A stretch of 48,418 bases of DNA, from assembly GCA_964580655.1 (NCBI GenBank), contig CAZOMR010000001.1:1-48418 (forward strand). The letters are read 5' to 3'. How positions within the stretch are numbered: position 1 is the stretch's first letter; every line of letters starts with the position of its first letter. A program made the translations under genes and the position numbers. Positions 16,045 to 26,016 of the stretch are shown piece by piece. The stretch comes from CAZOMR01 sp964580655 (GTDB lineage Bacteria; RBG-13-61-14; CAZOMR01). The notes beneath the pieces were generated by a model. That model did not search any database. It was not told where the DNA came from and saw only the letters and a program-made list of their open reading frames with translations.

Positions 16045-17241
16045 GTGTTTGACTTTGAGCTCCAGATTCATTTATTATTAACAGGACTTGTAAGAACGGA
16101 GTGGCGGCTTTTAAGTTTGTTTTCAGCAAAAAAGATCGGGGCCCTGGTTTTTATTTTTTTTGCAGGATTCAGCGCTAATCCTGTATGGGGCCGTTCCGGG
16201 CGGGATGTCAAAATCCGGGTCAAACTTATTGAGCTAAAAGGCCCGGTGATGATCTCCGGGAAAGACCTGGTGATCGCACAGGGTAGAGAGAGGCCCAAAA
16301 ATCTTCGCACTGATTCTTTGTTGCTTGAGCCGGAAGGAACCAGGGTTCGTGTCGGAGACAGGGTCTTTTCGCCACCGATGAAGATTTCCGCGTCCGCGAA
16401 CCTTGCGGCCAAGGGAAGGCCATATCGCGGGGATTTCCTGGTTGCAAGAAATGATGGCCTGGTCCTGGTCAACGAGGTTCTCCTGGAGGAGTATCTCTAC
16501 GGCGTGATCAACAGCGAGATGTCCTCTTCCTGGCCCGTGGATGCCCTGAAGGCCCAGGCTGTGCTTGCGCGGACCTATGCAGTGCTCCGCGAGAGACAGA
16601 GGAAGGATGAGGCCTATGATCTTGACTCCACGGTAAAGGATCAGGTATATCTCGGAGTAGCGAGCGAGGATAAGGCGGCCTGCAATGCCGTGGACGAGAC
16701 TCGCGGCATCATACTCACTTTTCGGGGACAACCGGTGGAGGCTTTATATCACTCTTCATGCGGAGGCCGCACAGAAAGCCCGCATTATGTCTGGGGCGGC
16801 GAGGACAAGCCCTACCAGCGGTCGGTATCATGCGGTTTTTGCGAGGAGGCCACTCATTACTTCTGGCGTTTTCCAGCAGAGGGGAACCTGTCCAGGGCAG
16901 AGCTTGCCCGGCTGATGGGATTGAATGGAGGGATCCAGGCGGTGAGGGTTTCGGAGCGAAGCCCCTCAGGACGGGTGATGAAGGTGCGGTTCCGCACGGA
17001 TCACGGGGATGTATTCTTCTCCGGCCAGGAGCTTAGAAAAAAGCTGGGCTTCGATCAATTGCACAGCAGTGCTTTTGAGGTGAAGGTAGTGGATCATGGG
17101 TTTGTGTTTTTCGGCTCAGGTTCAGGACACGGGGTCGGCATGTGCCAGTGGGGAGCAAAGGGCATGGCCGAGCAGGGATACCATTACGAGGAGATACTGC
17201 TCCATTATTTTCCAGGAACCAGGCTTTCCCGGATCCGGTAG
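16045..17241 (+). CDS. SpoIID/LytB domain protein (peptidoglycan lytic enzyme family)
   Basis: A product of up to 398 aa. A signal peptide (about residues 30-49, ending NPVWG) precedes the SpoIID domain. The family core is clear: EMSSSWPVDALKAQAVLART (about 154-173) and the C-terminal GHGVGMCQWGAKGMAEQGY with ILLHYFPGT. In SpoIID the Glu of the first motif is catalytic for cleaving denuded glycan strands; here it is conserved. The start is uncertain: GTG at 16045 gives an extra hydrophilic lead, whereas TTG at 16117 would give a compact signal peptide but has its nearest CGGAG 15 bases upstream. It heads a tightly packed operon continuing to the symporter. A role in cell-wall remodelling is inferred. 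Confidence 0.88.
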   Translation: MFDFELQIHLLLTGLVRTEWRLLSLFSAKKIGALVFIFFAGFSANPVWGRSGRDVKIRVKLIELKGPVMISGKDLVIAQGRERPKNLRTDSLLLEPEGTRVRVGDRVFSPPMKISASANLAAKGRPYRGDFLVARNDGLVLVNEVLLEEYLYGVINSEMSSSWPVDALKAQAVLARTYAVLRERQRKDEAYDLDSTVKDQVYLGVASEDKAACNAVDETRGIILTFRGQPVEALYHSSCGGRTESPHYVWGGEDKPYQRSVSCGFCEEATHYFWRFPAEGNLSRAELARLMGLNGGIQAVRVSERSPSGRVMKVRFRTDHGDVFFSGQELRKKLGFDQLHSSAFEVKVVDHGFVFFGSGSGHGVGMCQWGAKGMAEQGYHYEEILLHYFPGTRLSRIR

Positions 17242-17261
17242 GCTTATGGGGGGACAAGAGA

Positions 17262-18371
17262 ATGGGCAAGGGTGAACTTGAAAAAGAGCTTGAGGCTCTT
17301 AGAGAAGAGAACCATCAGGTTGTCGAGGCCAATCAGAAGTTGAATGAGCGCCTGATAGAACTTTACACGCTTTACAACATCACCAGGAACCTGACTCTGA
17401 CTCTGGACATCAATGAGCTTTTCGAGCGGACCATGGCCTTGATCGGGGATACACTGAACCTGGATGAATACTGCTTGATGATGATTGATGAATTATCAAA
17501 TAAGCTGACAATACGCGCAAGTCACGGCATCTCGGATAGCATCCTTGTCAATGTCAATGTGGCTGTGGGGGAAGGGGTCTCCGGAAGGGTCGCGGCAACT
17601 GGGGAGCCTGTATTGATTCAGGATATCTCCAGGGAGGATGAATTCTTTTACTATCGGGGTAGCAACATCAGGGAGGGGTCCTTCCTCGGGGTGCCGCTGA
17701 GGCTCCGTGATCAGAGGGTGGTCGGCGTGGTCAATGCGCACAAGCCTGAACCCGACCAGTTCTCGGAGAACGACTTGAATCTCTTTAAGGCCGTGGCCGA
17801 GCAAGTCTCGGTATCCCTGGAGAACGCTCTCGCCTACCAGAAGACCAAGGAACTGACCAATCGCGATGAGCTGACCAATTTGTATAACCGGCGCTATTTC
17901 TTTGATCGTTTTGAAAAAGAGGTTGAGCGTGCAAAGCGTTACGAGCGCATTCTTTCAGTCATGATGATTGATATTGACCACTTTAAGAACTACAACGACA
18001 GCTTCGGTCACCTCAAGGGCGATGATCTCCTGGTACAGCTTTCTCGGCTTCTGGAGAGGAATATGCGCAAGGCAGATGTCATCGCACGCTACGGGGGCGA
18101 GGAGTTTCTTGTCATGTTGCCGGAGACAGACAAGGATGCCGCAAGGGTCGCCGCAGAGAAAATCCGCAAGGCGGCCGAGGATCATGATTTTCATCTCGAT
18201 CGGGCTGACCTTGGACAGGGCAAGATAACATTGACAATCGGGATATCAAGCCTTCCGGGTGACGCGCTGGAGGCGCTGGACCTCCTGGACCTTGCGGACA
18301 AGGCGCTTTACTTCGGCAAGGCCCAGGGCAGAAACCGTGTCTGCGCAGAGGTGCCACAGCGCGGCGAGTGA
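17262..18371 (+). CDS. GAF-GGDEF diguanylate cyclase
   Basis: A 369-aa cytoplasmic enzyme making cyclic di-GMP. A short N-terminal coiled coil (about residues 3-35) is followed by a GAF domain (about 40-195) and a GGDEF domain (about 205-365). The catalytic motif is GGEEF, preceded by R-K-A-D five residues before it, the RxxD inhibitory I-site, so product feedback inhibition is likely. The ATG at 17262, with GGGGGA just upstream, is preferred over an in-frame GTG at 17142 that lies inside the SpoIID gene. The queA ATG lies 8 bases after its stop. The GAF ligand is unknown. Confidence 0.93.
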   Translation: MGKGELEKELEALREENHQVVEANQKLNERLIELYTLYNITRNLTLTLDINELFERTMALIGDTLNLDEYCLMMIDELSNKLTIRASHGISDSILVNVNVAVGEGVSGRVAATGEPVLIQDISREDEFFYYRGSNIREGSFLGVPLRLRDQRVVGVVNAHKPEPDQFSENDLNLFKAVAEQVSVSLENALAYQKTKELTNRDELTNLYNRRYFFDRFEKEVERAKRYERILSVMMIDIDHFKNYNDSFGHLKGDDLLVQLSRLLERNMRKADVIARYGGEEFLVMLPETDKDAARVAAEKIRKAAEDHDFHLDRADLGQGKITLTIGISSLPGDALEALDLLDLADKALYFGKAQGRNRVCAEVPQRGE

Positions 18372-18378
18372 ATGGAAC

Positions 18379-19467
18379 ATGAAGATAGAGGAGTTTGATT
18401 ATCCGCTTTCCAGTGAAAGGATTGCTCAATGGCCACTCAAGGAGCGGGATGCTTCCCGGCTTCTCGTGGTTGAGCGTGAAAGCGGGAACCTCAATGATGC
18501 GCTTTTCCAGGACCTTCCGGAGTATCTTTATCCGTCTGATCTGGTGGTGGTCAATAACTGCCGTGTTATCCCGGGCCGCCTTCAAGGTAGAAGAAAAACA
18601 GGCGGCCGGGTGGAGATGACTCTGCTTCAGCCATGCGCAAATGGCAACCGGGAGTGGGAGTGCCTTCTGCGGGGTAGCAAACCGCGAAAAGGAGAGCGCA
18701 TAACACTGGGCCAGTCCCTGGAGGCGGAATTTATCGAGCCCCTCCCATTTGACCTCGCGGATGAGAACAGCCACAGGGGCGGCAGGTGGCAGGTCAAGCT
18801 TTTCGGAACAGAGGACATCGAGGACGCGCTGGAGAAGGATGGCCTGACCCCGCTTCCGCCTTATATTCGGCGGAGTGGGGATGAGGAGGATGTGGATCTG
18901 GATAGAGAGAGGTATCAGACTATTTTCGCCCGTCATTGGGGTGCCGCGGCCGCACCAACCGCAGGCCTACATTTTACCGAGAGGATGCTTGCGAGGCTCC
19001 GGGCGAGAGGTGTCAAAGTGGTTGAGATAACATTGTGGGTAAGCTATGGCACATTTGCTCCGGTGCGGGTCAAGGATATTGAGAAGCACAGGATGCACCG
19101 GGAGAGGTTTGCAATTAGCAAGGAATCTGCCCAAGCCATTAATCGGACGCTAAATAGACGCGGCAGGATAGTTGCGGTAGGAACCACGGTAGCGAGAGCC
19201 CTTGAGCACAGCGCTTTTGAAGGGGCTGGAGGAGACGAGGGAGGACTGGTTCATCCCGGTGAGGGCGAGACCGCGCTTTTCATTTATCCCGGGTTTCGCT
19301 TTCGGGTGGTTGATGCTATGGTTACTAATTTTCACCTTCCCCGGTCCACATTGCTCATGCTTGTTATGGCTTTTGCAGGAAAGGACTTGATCAGGGAGGC
19401 TTACGAGAATGCCATTGATAAAGGATACAGGTTTCTCAGCTATGGCGATGCGATGTTGATAATATGA
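18379..19467 (+). CDS. queA: S-adenosylmethionine:tRNA ribosyltransferase-isomerase
   Basis: Queuosine biosynthesis enzyme that transfers and isomerises the ribosyl group of AdoMet onto 7-aminomethyl-7-deazaguanine in tRNA, giving epoxyqueuosine. The 362-aa product has the QueA N-terminus (FDYPLSSERIAQ-PLKERDASRLLV), VVNNCRVIPGRL, the central AAPTAGLHFTERML and VGTTVARALE, and the C-terminal FHLPRSTLLMLVMAFAG. Length is normal for the family. The in-frame region upstream of 18379 lies inside the diguanylate cyclase gene and is not part of it. tgt follows, completing two steps of the same pathway. Confidence 0.97.
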   Translation: MKIEEFDYPLSSERIAQWPLKERDASRLLVVERESGNLNDALFQDLPEYLYPSDLVVVNNCRVIPGRLQGRRKTGGRVEMTLLQPCANGNREWECLLRGSKPRKGERITLGQSLEAEFIEPLPFDLADENSHRGGRWQVKLFGTEDIEDALEKDGLTPLPPYIRRSGDEEDVDLDRERYQTIFARHWGAAAAPTAGLHFTERMLARLRARGVKVVEITLWVSYGTFAPVRVKDIEKHRMHRERFAISKESAQAINRTLNRRGRIVAVGTTVARALEHSAFEGAGGDEGGLVHPGEGETALFIYPGFRFRVVDAMVTNFHLPRSTLLMLVMAFAGKDLIREAYENAIDKGYRFLSYGDAMLII

Positions 19468-19504
19468 AGTCACGGCGGTTTATATGTCCGAAGGATATGG
19501 ATGA

Positions 19505-20659
19505 ATGGTAAAGGGCTTCAGGTTCCAGGTGCTGAGCCATGACCGGGAGGCCAGGTGTGGATTGCTCCGGACTCCGCACGGGGACATCGAGACGCCCGCG
19601 TTCATGCCGGTGGGAACTCAAGGAACAGTCAAGGCGCTGGTGCGTGAGGACCTGGAGGCCATGGGGTCTCAGGTTCTTCTTGTCAACGCGTATCATCTTT
19701 ACTTAAGGCCCGGAGCAGATGTGGTGAGGAGGATGGGCGGGATTCACCGGTTCATGAACTGGAACAGGCCTGTGCTTTCGGACTCAGGCGGGTTCCAGGT
19801 TTACAGTCTGGCCAGGCTCTGCCGTGTCTGGGAGGAAGGTGTTGAGTTTCAATCGCATCTGGATGGGTCCAGGCACTTTTTCAGCCCTGAAAAGGTTGTT
19901 GAGATTCAAGAGGCCCTTTCTGCTGACATCATCATGCCACTGGATGAATGCCTGGCCATTCCTGCAGGCAGGGAGGCACTTGGCAGGGCAGTGACCCGTA
20001 CCCTCTCATGGGCCAGGCGGTCCAAGCTCGCGCATACCCGTGAGGATCAGGCTCTTTTCGGCATTGTGCAGGGAGGCCTGGACATGGAGTTGCGAAGGCA
20101 ATGCCTGGAAGAGCTTCTGGAAATCGGGTTTGACGGGTATGCGCTCGGCGGCTTGAGCGTTGGCGAGTCTAAACCCGAGCGCGAAGAATTGATCCGGGCT
20201 TGCGCGCCGCTCCTGCCCAGGGATATGCCGCGGTATGTGATGGGAGTGGGCCTGCCGGAGGACCTGGTGGCCGCGGTCCGTGAAGGTATAGACCTTTTTG
20301 ACTGCGTGATTCCCACCCGGAACGCGCGAAACGGCCAGCTTTTTACCAGTAAGGGCAAGATCATGATAAAGCATGCGCAGTATGCGGATGATCCGCGACC
20401 AGTGGATGAGAATTGCGCCTGCCCGGTCTGTCAGAACTACTCGCGCGCATATCTTCGACATCTATATTCTGCGGGAGAGATTCTGTCCTTCCGCCTTAAC
20501 ACCATGCACAACCTCTATTATTTTCATGAGCTGATGCGCAGAATGCGGGATGCGATTTCAAGGGAAAAATTCTCGGAATTTGAAAACAGGTTTTTCCAGG
20601 AACAGGCTCTGGCCAGCTCGGAAACCAGGCCGGGACAGAGCGAAAGGAAAGGGGAATAG
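19505..20659 (+). CDS. tgt: tRNA-guanine transglycosylase
   Basis: Exchanges guanine 34 for preQ1 in GUN-anticodon tRNAs, the step before QueA. The 384-aa product has MPVGTQGTVKA, the general acid/base region LSDSGGFQV, substrate-binding GGLSVGE and the nucleophile region FDCVIPTRNARNG. The C-terminal zinc site is C-A-C-P-V-C followed by a distal His in NTMHNLYY. AAGGA at 19491-19495 precedes the ATG. The gene lies 37 bases after queA and 6 before yajC, the usual queA-tgt-yajC-secDF arrangement. Confidence 0.98.
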   Translation: MVKGFRFQVLSHDREARCGLLRTPHGDIETPAFMPVGTQGTVKALVREDLEAMGSQVLLVNAYHLYLRPGADVVRRMGGIHRFMNWNRPVLSDSGGFQVYSLARLCRVWEEGVEFQSHLDGSRHFFSPEKVVEIQEALSADIIMPLDECLAIPAGREALGRAVTRTLSWARRSKLAHTREDQALFGIVQGGLDMELRRQCLEELLEIGFDGYALGGLSVGESKPEREELIRACAPLLPRDMPRYVMGVGLPEDLVAAVREGIDLFDCVIPTRNARNGQLFTSKGKIMIKHAQYADDPRPVDENCACPVCQNYSRAYLRHLYSAGEILSFRLNTMHNLYYFHELMRRMRDAISREKFSEFENRFFQEQALASSETRPGQSERKGE

Positions 20660-20665
20660 GCAGGC

Positions 20666-21022
20666 ATGAGTTATTTAACCTGGACGCTTTTCGCAATGAT
20701 GCAACCCTCGGAGGAGGGAGGTGGAGGTGGACTGCTTTCTCTGGCATTTCCCATCATCCTGATTTTTGTTCTATACTATTTCCTGCTTCACCTTCCTCAA
20801 AAGAAGAAACAACAGGAGCGGCAGAAGATGATAGATGCAATGAAGAGGGGAGACGAGGTGATCACCACCGGCGGGATATACGGCAAGGTGGCAGGTGTGA
20901 CGGACAAGGTGGTGACGGTTGAGATCGCGCCCAAGGTCAAGGTGCGCGTGGCAAAAGCGCAGATAACGGGCATCACATCAAAAGGGAGCGAAGAGGAGAA
21001 GGGCAAGGAATCTAAATCATGA
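20666..21022 (+). CDS. yajC: Sec translocon accessory subunit YajC
   Basis: A 118-aa single-pass membrane protein associated with SecDF. A Gly-rich start precedes the transmembrane helix (about residues 25-45). The conserved cytosolic domain follows with QQERQKMIDAMKRGDEVITT and GGIYGKV. A lysine/glutamate-rich tail ends the protein. It lies between tgt and secD as in many proteobacteria-like genomes. Confidence 0.95.
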   Translation: MSYLTWTLFAMMQPSEEGGGGGLLSLAFPIILIFVLYYFLLHLPQKKKQQERQKMIDAMKRGDEVITTGGIYGKVAGVTDKVVTVEIAPKVKVRVAKAQITGITSKGSEEEKGKESKS

Positions 21023-21059
21023 GGCTCAATGATAAAAATCTGACAGGGGAAATGTGGGG

Positions 21060-22742
21060 ATGAATACAAGCTTAAGGTGGCGTATCATTCTTGTGGTCGG
21101 CCTTGTAGTCATTGCAGGGGTGGTCTTGGTTCCCTCCTTGATGTGGGACTACAATACTAGCCAGAGCCGCCTGCCAGTATGGTGGCAGAAATCTTTTCTG
21201 CCTAAGAGCGCACTGGTGATGGGACTTGATCTTCAGGGCGGCATGCACCTGGTGGTGAGCGTAAAGACCGAAGAGGCGGTCGAAAACGAGCTCTTGAGGA
21301 TGAAAGGCGAGCTTGGCGATTATTTGCGCAAGGAAAAAATTCCCTTCACCAAGGTGATACTTACCGAGGATCAGCACCTCAAGATCACATTTCCAGATCG
21401 GCAGGCTATGGAGGACGGGACATATTACATAAAAAGGAATTGGAGGATACTCCTGCCAACAGTGGCCGAGGAGACACTGAGTCCGGAATACGAGCTTGCT
21501 GAAAGCGAGATCAATTCTTACCGGAACAATGCGGTTACTCAGGTTCTCCAGACCCTGACCAGCCGGATAGATGAGTTCGGCGTGACAGAACCCAGTGTCC
21601 AGCGGCAAGGCAGGGAAAGGATAGTTCTACAATTACCAGGCATCAAGGAGGATGACCGGGAGAGGGTGATAAATATTATCAAGCGTACGGCCAAACTGGA
21701 ATTCCTCCTGGTTGAAGATATGGGGCCATCCTCTGAAGCCATTTTGAACCGGGCCAAATATGGGGGGAATGTTCCTTTAGGCATGAGGCTGGCTCCGGAG
21801 GTGGATAATGAAGGGAACACGGTGCGCTGGTATCTTCTAAAAGAGGAGCCGAAGATTACCGGGGACTATCTCGTGGACGCAAGGGTAGGATTCTCAGGGG
21901 ATGCACTGGGCGGGGCTGTCGTGGATTTTCAGTTTAACCTCAGAGGAGCGCAAATCTTCTCCAAGATAACAGGGAACAATATCGGCGAGAATCTGGCCAT
22001 CGTGCTCGAGGGAAAGGTGCGCTCGGCCCCGGTGATCCGGGCGCGGATTTACGAGCGGGGACAGGTCGAGGGGAATTTCACTACGGATGAGGCGAATGAT
22101 CTTGCTATTGTGCTTAGGGCGGGAGCGCTTCCGGTGAGCATCGAGATAGAGGAGGAGCGCACTGTTGGTCCGACCCTTGGCCATGACCTGATAGCCAAGG
22201 GCAGGCGCGCGGTGCTCATCGGCCTGGCCGTGGTAGTGGTATTTATGCTGGCCTATTACAATTTGGCCGGAGCGATTGCCACGCTCTCGCTATTGGTGAC
22301 CATAATTTTCCTGATGGCCGCACTGGCAGGCCTTCATGCCACCTTGACCCTTCCAGGGGTTGCCGGGATAGCCCTGACCGTGGGCATGGCCGTGGACGCG
22401 AACATTATTATATTCGAGCGCATACGGGAGGAGTTGCGCACGGGCAAGACCCCGCGGGCTTCCGTGGATGCAGGGTATGCACGCTCGACCTGGACAATCC
22501 TTGATGCGAATATTACGACCCTGATCGCGGCCGCGATCTTATTTCAGGTGGGCACAGGCCCGATCCGAGGGTTTGCTGTGACTTTGATTCTCGGGGTTGC
22601 CTCCAGCGTGTTTACCGCGCTGGTGTTGACAAGGATGATCTATGACATGATTCTTTTCCGGAATCGCAGGATTAAGGACCTTCACATAGGAATCCCGGTT
22701 CTCCGGAGCACTGCGAAGGGTGAAAAGGTTGAAAGAGCATAA
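21060..22742 (+). CDS. secD: Protein translocase subunit SecD
   Basis: The 560-aa RND-type subunit that uses proton motive force to help pull exported proteins through SecYEG. The N-terminal helix and LGLDLQGGMHLV-like motif (here MGLDLQGGMHLV) are present. The P1 periplasmic domain follows, and six-helix character ends with LTVGMAVDANIIIFERIREE, the conserved TM4 proton-path segment with Asp. The ATG at 21060, nine bases after AGGGGA (21045-21050), is preferred to the GTG at 21054. secF follows 49 bases later. Confidence 0.97.
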   Translation: MNTSLRWRIILVVGLVVIAGVVLVPSLMWDYNTSQSRLPVWWQKSFLPKSALVMGLDLQGGMHLVVSVKTEEAVENELLRMKGELGDYLRKEKIPFTKVILTEDQHLKITFPDRQAMEDGTYYIKRNWRILLPTVAEETLSPEYELAESEINSYRNNAVTQVLQTLTSRIDEFGVTEPSVQRQGRERIVLQLPGIKEDDRERVINIIKRTAKLEFLLVEDMGPSSEAILNRAKYGGNVPLGMRLAPEVDNEGNTVRWYLLKEEPKITGDYLVDARVGFSGDALGGAVVDFQFNLRGAQIFSKITGNNIGENLAIVLEGKVRSAPVIRARIYERGQVEGNFTTDEANDLAIVLRAGALPVSIEIEEERTVGPTLGHDLIAKGRRAVLIGLAVVVVFMLAYYNLAGAIATLSLLVTIIFLMAALAGLHATLTLPGVAGIALTVGMAVDANIIIFERIREELRTGKTPRASVDAGYARSTWTILDANITTLIAAAILFQVGTGPIRGFAVTLILGVASSVFTALVLTRMIYDMILFRNRRIKDLHIGIPVLRSTAKGEKVERA

Positions 22743-22791
22743 GCCGCAGGATGCTGGCGCTATGGCGGATAGGGGGTAAGGAAAAAACAGG

Positions 22792-23763
22792 ATGGAATTT
22801 TTAAAACCGGGAATTCGACTGGACCTGATTGGAAAGAGAATCTACGCGGTAATAGCATCCGTGATCGTGTTTGGACTCAGCATCGGGTCTTTCATCTGGC
22901 CGGGACCTAACTGGGGCATTGATTTCGTGGGAGGCACCGAGATACAGGTCCGATTCGATAAGGAGATCAAGGTAGGTGAACTGCGATCCGAGATTAATTC
23001 CCTGGGACTTGGCGATGTCCAGATTCAGAGACTGGGAGATGTTGGCGAGGCCGCTCAAGGAGAACCTGATTTTCTGATCCGGGTGGAGAGACTGGAGGCT
23101 GAAGAAGAAGCCGAGGACATCCCTCAGAAGCGGGTTTCTTCGATGATAGAGGAAAAGCTCGATGAGATAGTCGGGGATGGCAAGTATTTGATTCTCCAGG
23201 TAAACTATGTAGGCCCGCGAGTTGGAGAGGAGCTTAAATCACGCGGGATTCAGGCGATTATCTATGCAATCATAGGGATTCTTATTTATGTCGCGGTCCG
23301 GTTTGAGTTCCGCTTTTCCTTGGGCGCGGTCACGGCCCTGACGCACGATGCGATCATAGCCATCGGAGTGTTCGTTGCTATTAACAAGGAGTTCAATCTG
23401 CCGATAATTGCGGCGCTTCTGGCTATCATCGGATACTCGGTCAATGATACAATTGTCATCTTCGACAGGATACGCGAGAATATGCGAAGGCTCAAAAGAC
23501 TGCCTTTCATCGAGATGGTCAATGTCAGCGTAAATGAGACCCTGAGTCGCACCCTGCTTACCTCGCTCACCACCCTTCTCGCAGTGGTCTCACTTTATAT
23601 TCTCGGAGGCGGGGTCATCCGGGATTTCTCTCTCATAATGTTCGTAGGCATCACCATCGGGACTTACTCCTCTATCTATGTGGCCTCGTCCATGGTTGTC
23701 TTCTGGGAAGAATTCCGGGCGCGCAGGCGCACAACTACCCCTCCGATCCCGAAACGGGGTTGA
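22792..23763 (+). CDS. secF: Protein translocase subunit SecF
   Basis: The 323-aa partner of SecD. It has an N-terminal helix, the WGIDFVGGTEIQVRF motif, a P4-type periplasmic loop with a short Glu-rich insertion (about residues 101-110), then membrane helices containing ALTHDAIIAIGVF and IGYSVNDTIVIFDRIREN, the SecF hallmark. AAGGA sits nine bases before the ATG. The next gene begins one base after the stop. Confidence 0.97.
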   Translation: MEFLKPGIRLDLIGKRIYAVIASVIVFGLSIGSFIWPGPNWGIDFVGGTEIQVRFDKEIKVGELRSEINSLGLGDVQIQRLGDVGEAAQGEPDFLIRVERLEAEEEAEDIPQKRVSSMIEEKLDEIVGDGKYLILQVNYVGPRVGEELKSRGIQAIIYAIIGILIYVAVRFEFRFSLGAVTALTHDAIIAIGVFVAINKEFNLPIIAALLAIIGYSVNDTIVIFDRIRENMRRLKRLPFIEMVNVSVNETLSRTLLTSLTTLLAVVSLYILGGGVIRDFSLIMFVGITIGTYSSIYVASSMVVFWEEFRARRRTTTPPIPKRG

Positions 23764-23764
23764 A

Positions 23765-24280
23765 ATGGCCGCACTTGAGATCGCAGGCCTTGTCATCTTT
23801 TTTCTGATCATCGCCGCGGGCATGATCATGATTCTGTTCAGCCTGCCAGGGTGCTGGATCATACTCGCGGATGCCATTATATATGGCCTCATTACCAGGT
23901 TCCAGGAAGTGAACTTGTGGGTGCTCCTTCTTTTGCTTTTTGTGGCCACTGCGGCTGAAGGGCTAGAATTTCTAGCTGGAGTCTACGGGACAAAGTATTA
24001 CGGTGCATCGCGAAGGGGAATAATCGGTGCCATAATAGGCGCCATCCTCGGAGCCATCCTGATGAGCCCGCTCCTTTTCCTTATCGGCGCGGTAATCGGC
24101 GCTTTCATAGGCGCGTTCCTCGGGGCATCCATCGTTGAATACTTGAATGACCGAAATTACAAGCGCGCAATTCGGGCAGGCATGGGCGCTTTTCTCGGCA
24201 AACTAGGCGGAATCCTGGCAAAGGAGATAGCCGCGGTGGCAATGCTGGGAATTCTTATTTATTTCATTTTTCAAAGCTGA
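23765..24280 (+). CDS. DUF456 membrane protein
   Basis: A 171-aa hydrophobic protein with about four transmembrane helices. It has an early LPGCW motif and a glycine-rich tandem stretch (GAIIGAILGA and GAVIGAFIGAFLGA) typical of DUF456. An EFLAGVYGTKYYGASRRG segment sits between helices. The true start is ATG 23765 with CGGGG upstream; the in-frame sequence before it overlaps secF. The stop overlaps the recJ ATG (TGATG). Function is unknown; its position in a Sec/repair operon is co-transcription rather than evidence of function. Confidence 0.88.
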   Translation: MAALEIAGLVIFFLIIAAGMIMILFSLPGCWIILADAIIYGLITRFQEVNLWVLLLLLFVATAAEGLEFLAGVYGTKYYGASRRGIIGAIIGAILGAILMSPLLFLIGAVIGAFIGAFLGASIVEYLNDRNYKRAIRAGMGAFLGKLGGILAKEIAAVAMLGILIYFIFQS

Positions 24281-26016
24281 TGCCGAAAAAGTGGGAGATC
24301 AAGCGGCAGGATCGTGGCAAAGTTGAAGCCCTGGCCAGAACGCTTGATCTCTCTCCGGTTACCACATGGATCCTGCTCAACCGCGGGATCGAAAATCCCG
24401 AATTAGCCAGACAGTTCCTCTGTCCGTCCCTGGAACAGCTTCGGCCAGAGATCAGCTTGAAGGACCTTGATGTCGCCGTGGCACGCCTGGTGAGCGCTAT
24501 CCAGGAGGGACAATGCATCGGCGTCCATGGCGATTACGATGTTGATGGAATAGCAGGCGCCGCAGTACTGGCCCGGTTTTTCAAGGACATGGGAATGAAA
24601 ACGGTCATTCACCTCCCACATCGCTCGCGTGAAGGATACGGAATGAAGCCGGCCGGCGTGGACGCACTTGTTGCAAAAGGCGCAGACCTGATTCTTGCAG
24701 TGGACTGCGGAATTACGGATCATGAGGCCGTGGCCAGGGCTCGTGAACTGGGGCTGGATGTTATAGTGGTGGATCATCACCAGGTCCCGGAAACACTTCC
24801 AGATGCTTATGCCGTTATTGACCCGCTGAGGATGGATTGTGAATTCAGCTTTCCGGAAGTCTCCGCAACCGGATTGGCTTATTATCTCTTGATAGCTCTC
24901 CGGGCCAGCCTGAGAGACCAGGGCTTTTTCAACAAGGCAAAAGGACCTGCAAGGCGCGCTGAGCCCAATCTGCGCGAATATCTGGACATGGTCGCGCTGG
25001 GAACAATAGCCGATGTGGTCCCGCTGAAAGGCGCCAACCGGGTGCTGGTGCAATTCGGGTTGAAGGAGTTGGATGCAGGGACTCTCCCCGGGGTGAAGAT
25101 GCTCAAGAAGGTGGCTGGTATAGGGGAACGAAGGTTGACTTACGGCATGGTGGCCTTTTATCTGGCTCCCCGGATAAATGCCGCGGGCCGGATGAACAAT
25201 GCTGAGACAGGCCTGAATTTGCTCTTGACCCGCGATCTTCGCGAGGCCCGCATCCTGGCCGAGGATTTGGATAAAAAGAATTCCATCAGACAGCGCGTGG
25301 AAGAGCGGATACTCAAGGAGGCTGTGGAGAAGATCGAGGCTGAAGAGAACTGGCAAAGCCGCCGGTCCATTGTGGTAGGAGGCCAGGGCTGGCATCCCGG
25401 GGTGATCGGGATTGTAGCTTCGCGCCTTGTGGAGAGGTATACAAGGCCGGCCGCGGTGATAAGTTTCTCGGAAGGTGTGGGCAAAGGCTCTTTGCGCAGT
25501 ATTCCCGGGCTTCACCTTTACGATGCATTAACAGCCTGTCACGATCATCTGATTCAATATGGCGGACACAAACAAGCGGCAGGGATAATCATCGCTGAAG
25601 ACTGTTTTGAGGATTTTTGCAAGGGCTTCGAGAACGCTGTGGCCGAGCGGACCCAGGCACAGGATTTCGAGGAAAGACTCTTTGCGGACGCGGAGTGGGA
25701 CATTGGCCGGGTGAATCGGGATTTGGTGGGGGAGTTGGAACTGCTGGCCCCTTTCGGACCCGGGAATCCCGAGCCGTGCCTGGTGGCCCGCGGGGTGAAG
25801 GTAGTGCATTCGCGGCTGGCAAAGGGCAAGCATGTGATTCTTGTCCTGGAGGAGAAGGGGGAGACCAGAGATGCGATTGCCTTCCGGATGGCCGAGCATC
25901 TTCCGGAAAGGGGAGAATTCCTTGATATAGCTTACACGCCTGAACTGGACTATTACCAGGGCCAGGAGAGAATTCGGCTCCGGATCAAGGACCTTCACCG
26001 CCTGGGGGCAGGATGA
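24280..26016 (+). CDS. recJ: Single-strand-specific exonuclease RecJ
   Basis: 5'-3' ssDNA exonuclease in recombination and mismatch repair. The 578-aa protein has the DHH phosphoesterase motifs: HGDYDVDGIAGAAVL (motif I), ILAVDCGITDHEA, VIVVDHHQVP, LGTIADVVPL, then PRINAAGRM and the DHHA1 motif GGHKQAAG. A C-terminal OB-like domain (about residues 455-575) follows, as in RecJ. Its ATG overlaps the DUF456 stop by one base and its stop overlaps the symporter ATG (ATGA). Confidence 0.97.
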   Translation: MPKKWEIKRQDRGKVEALARTLDLSPVTTWILLNRGIENPELARQFLCPSLEQLRPEISLKDLDVAVARLVSAIQEGQCIGVHGDYDVDGIAGAAVLARFFKDMGMKTVIHLPHRSREGYGMKPAGVDALVAKGADLILAVDCGITDHEAVARARELGLDVIVVDHHQVPETLPDAYAVIDPLRMDCEFSFPEVSATGLAYYLLIALRASLRDQGFFNKAKGPARRAEPNLREYLDMVALGTIADVVPLKGANRVLVQFGLKELDAGTLPGVKMLKKVAGIGERRLTYGMVAFYLAPRINAAGRMNNAETGLNLLLTRDLREARILAEDLDKKNSIRQRVEERILKEAVEKIEAEENWQSRRSIVVGGQGWHPGVIGIVASRLVERYTRPAAVISFSEGVGKGSLRSIPGLHLYDALTACHDHLIQYGGHKQAAGIIIAEDCFEDFCKGFENAVAERTQAQDFEERLFADAEWDIGRVNRDLVGELELLAPFGPGNPEPCLVARGVKVVHSRLAKGKHVILVLEEKGETRDAIAFRMAEHLPERGEFLDIAYTPELDYYQGQERIRLRIKDLHRLGAG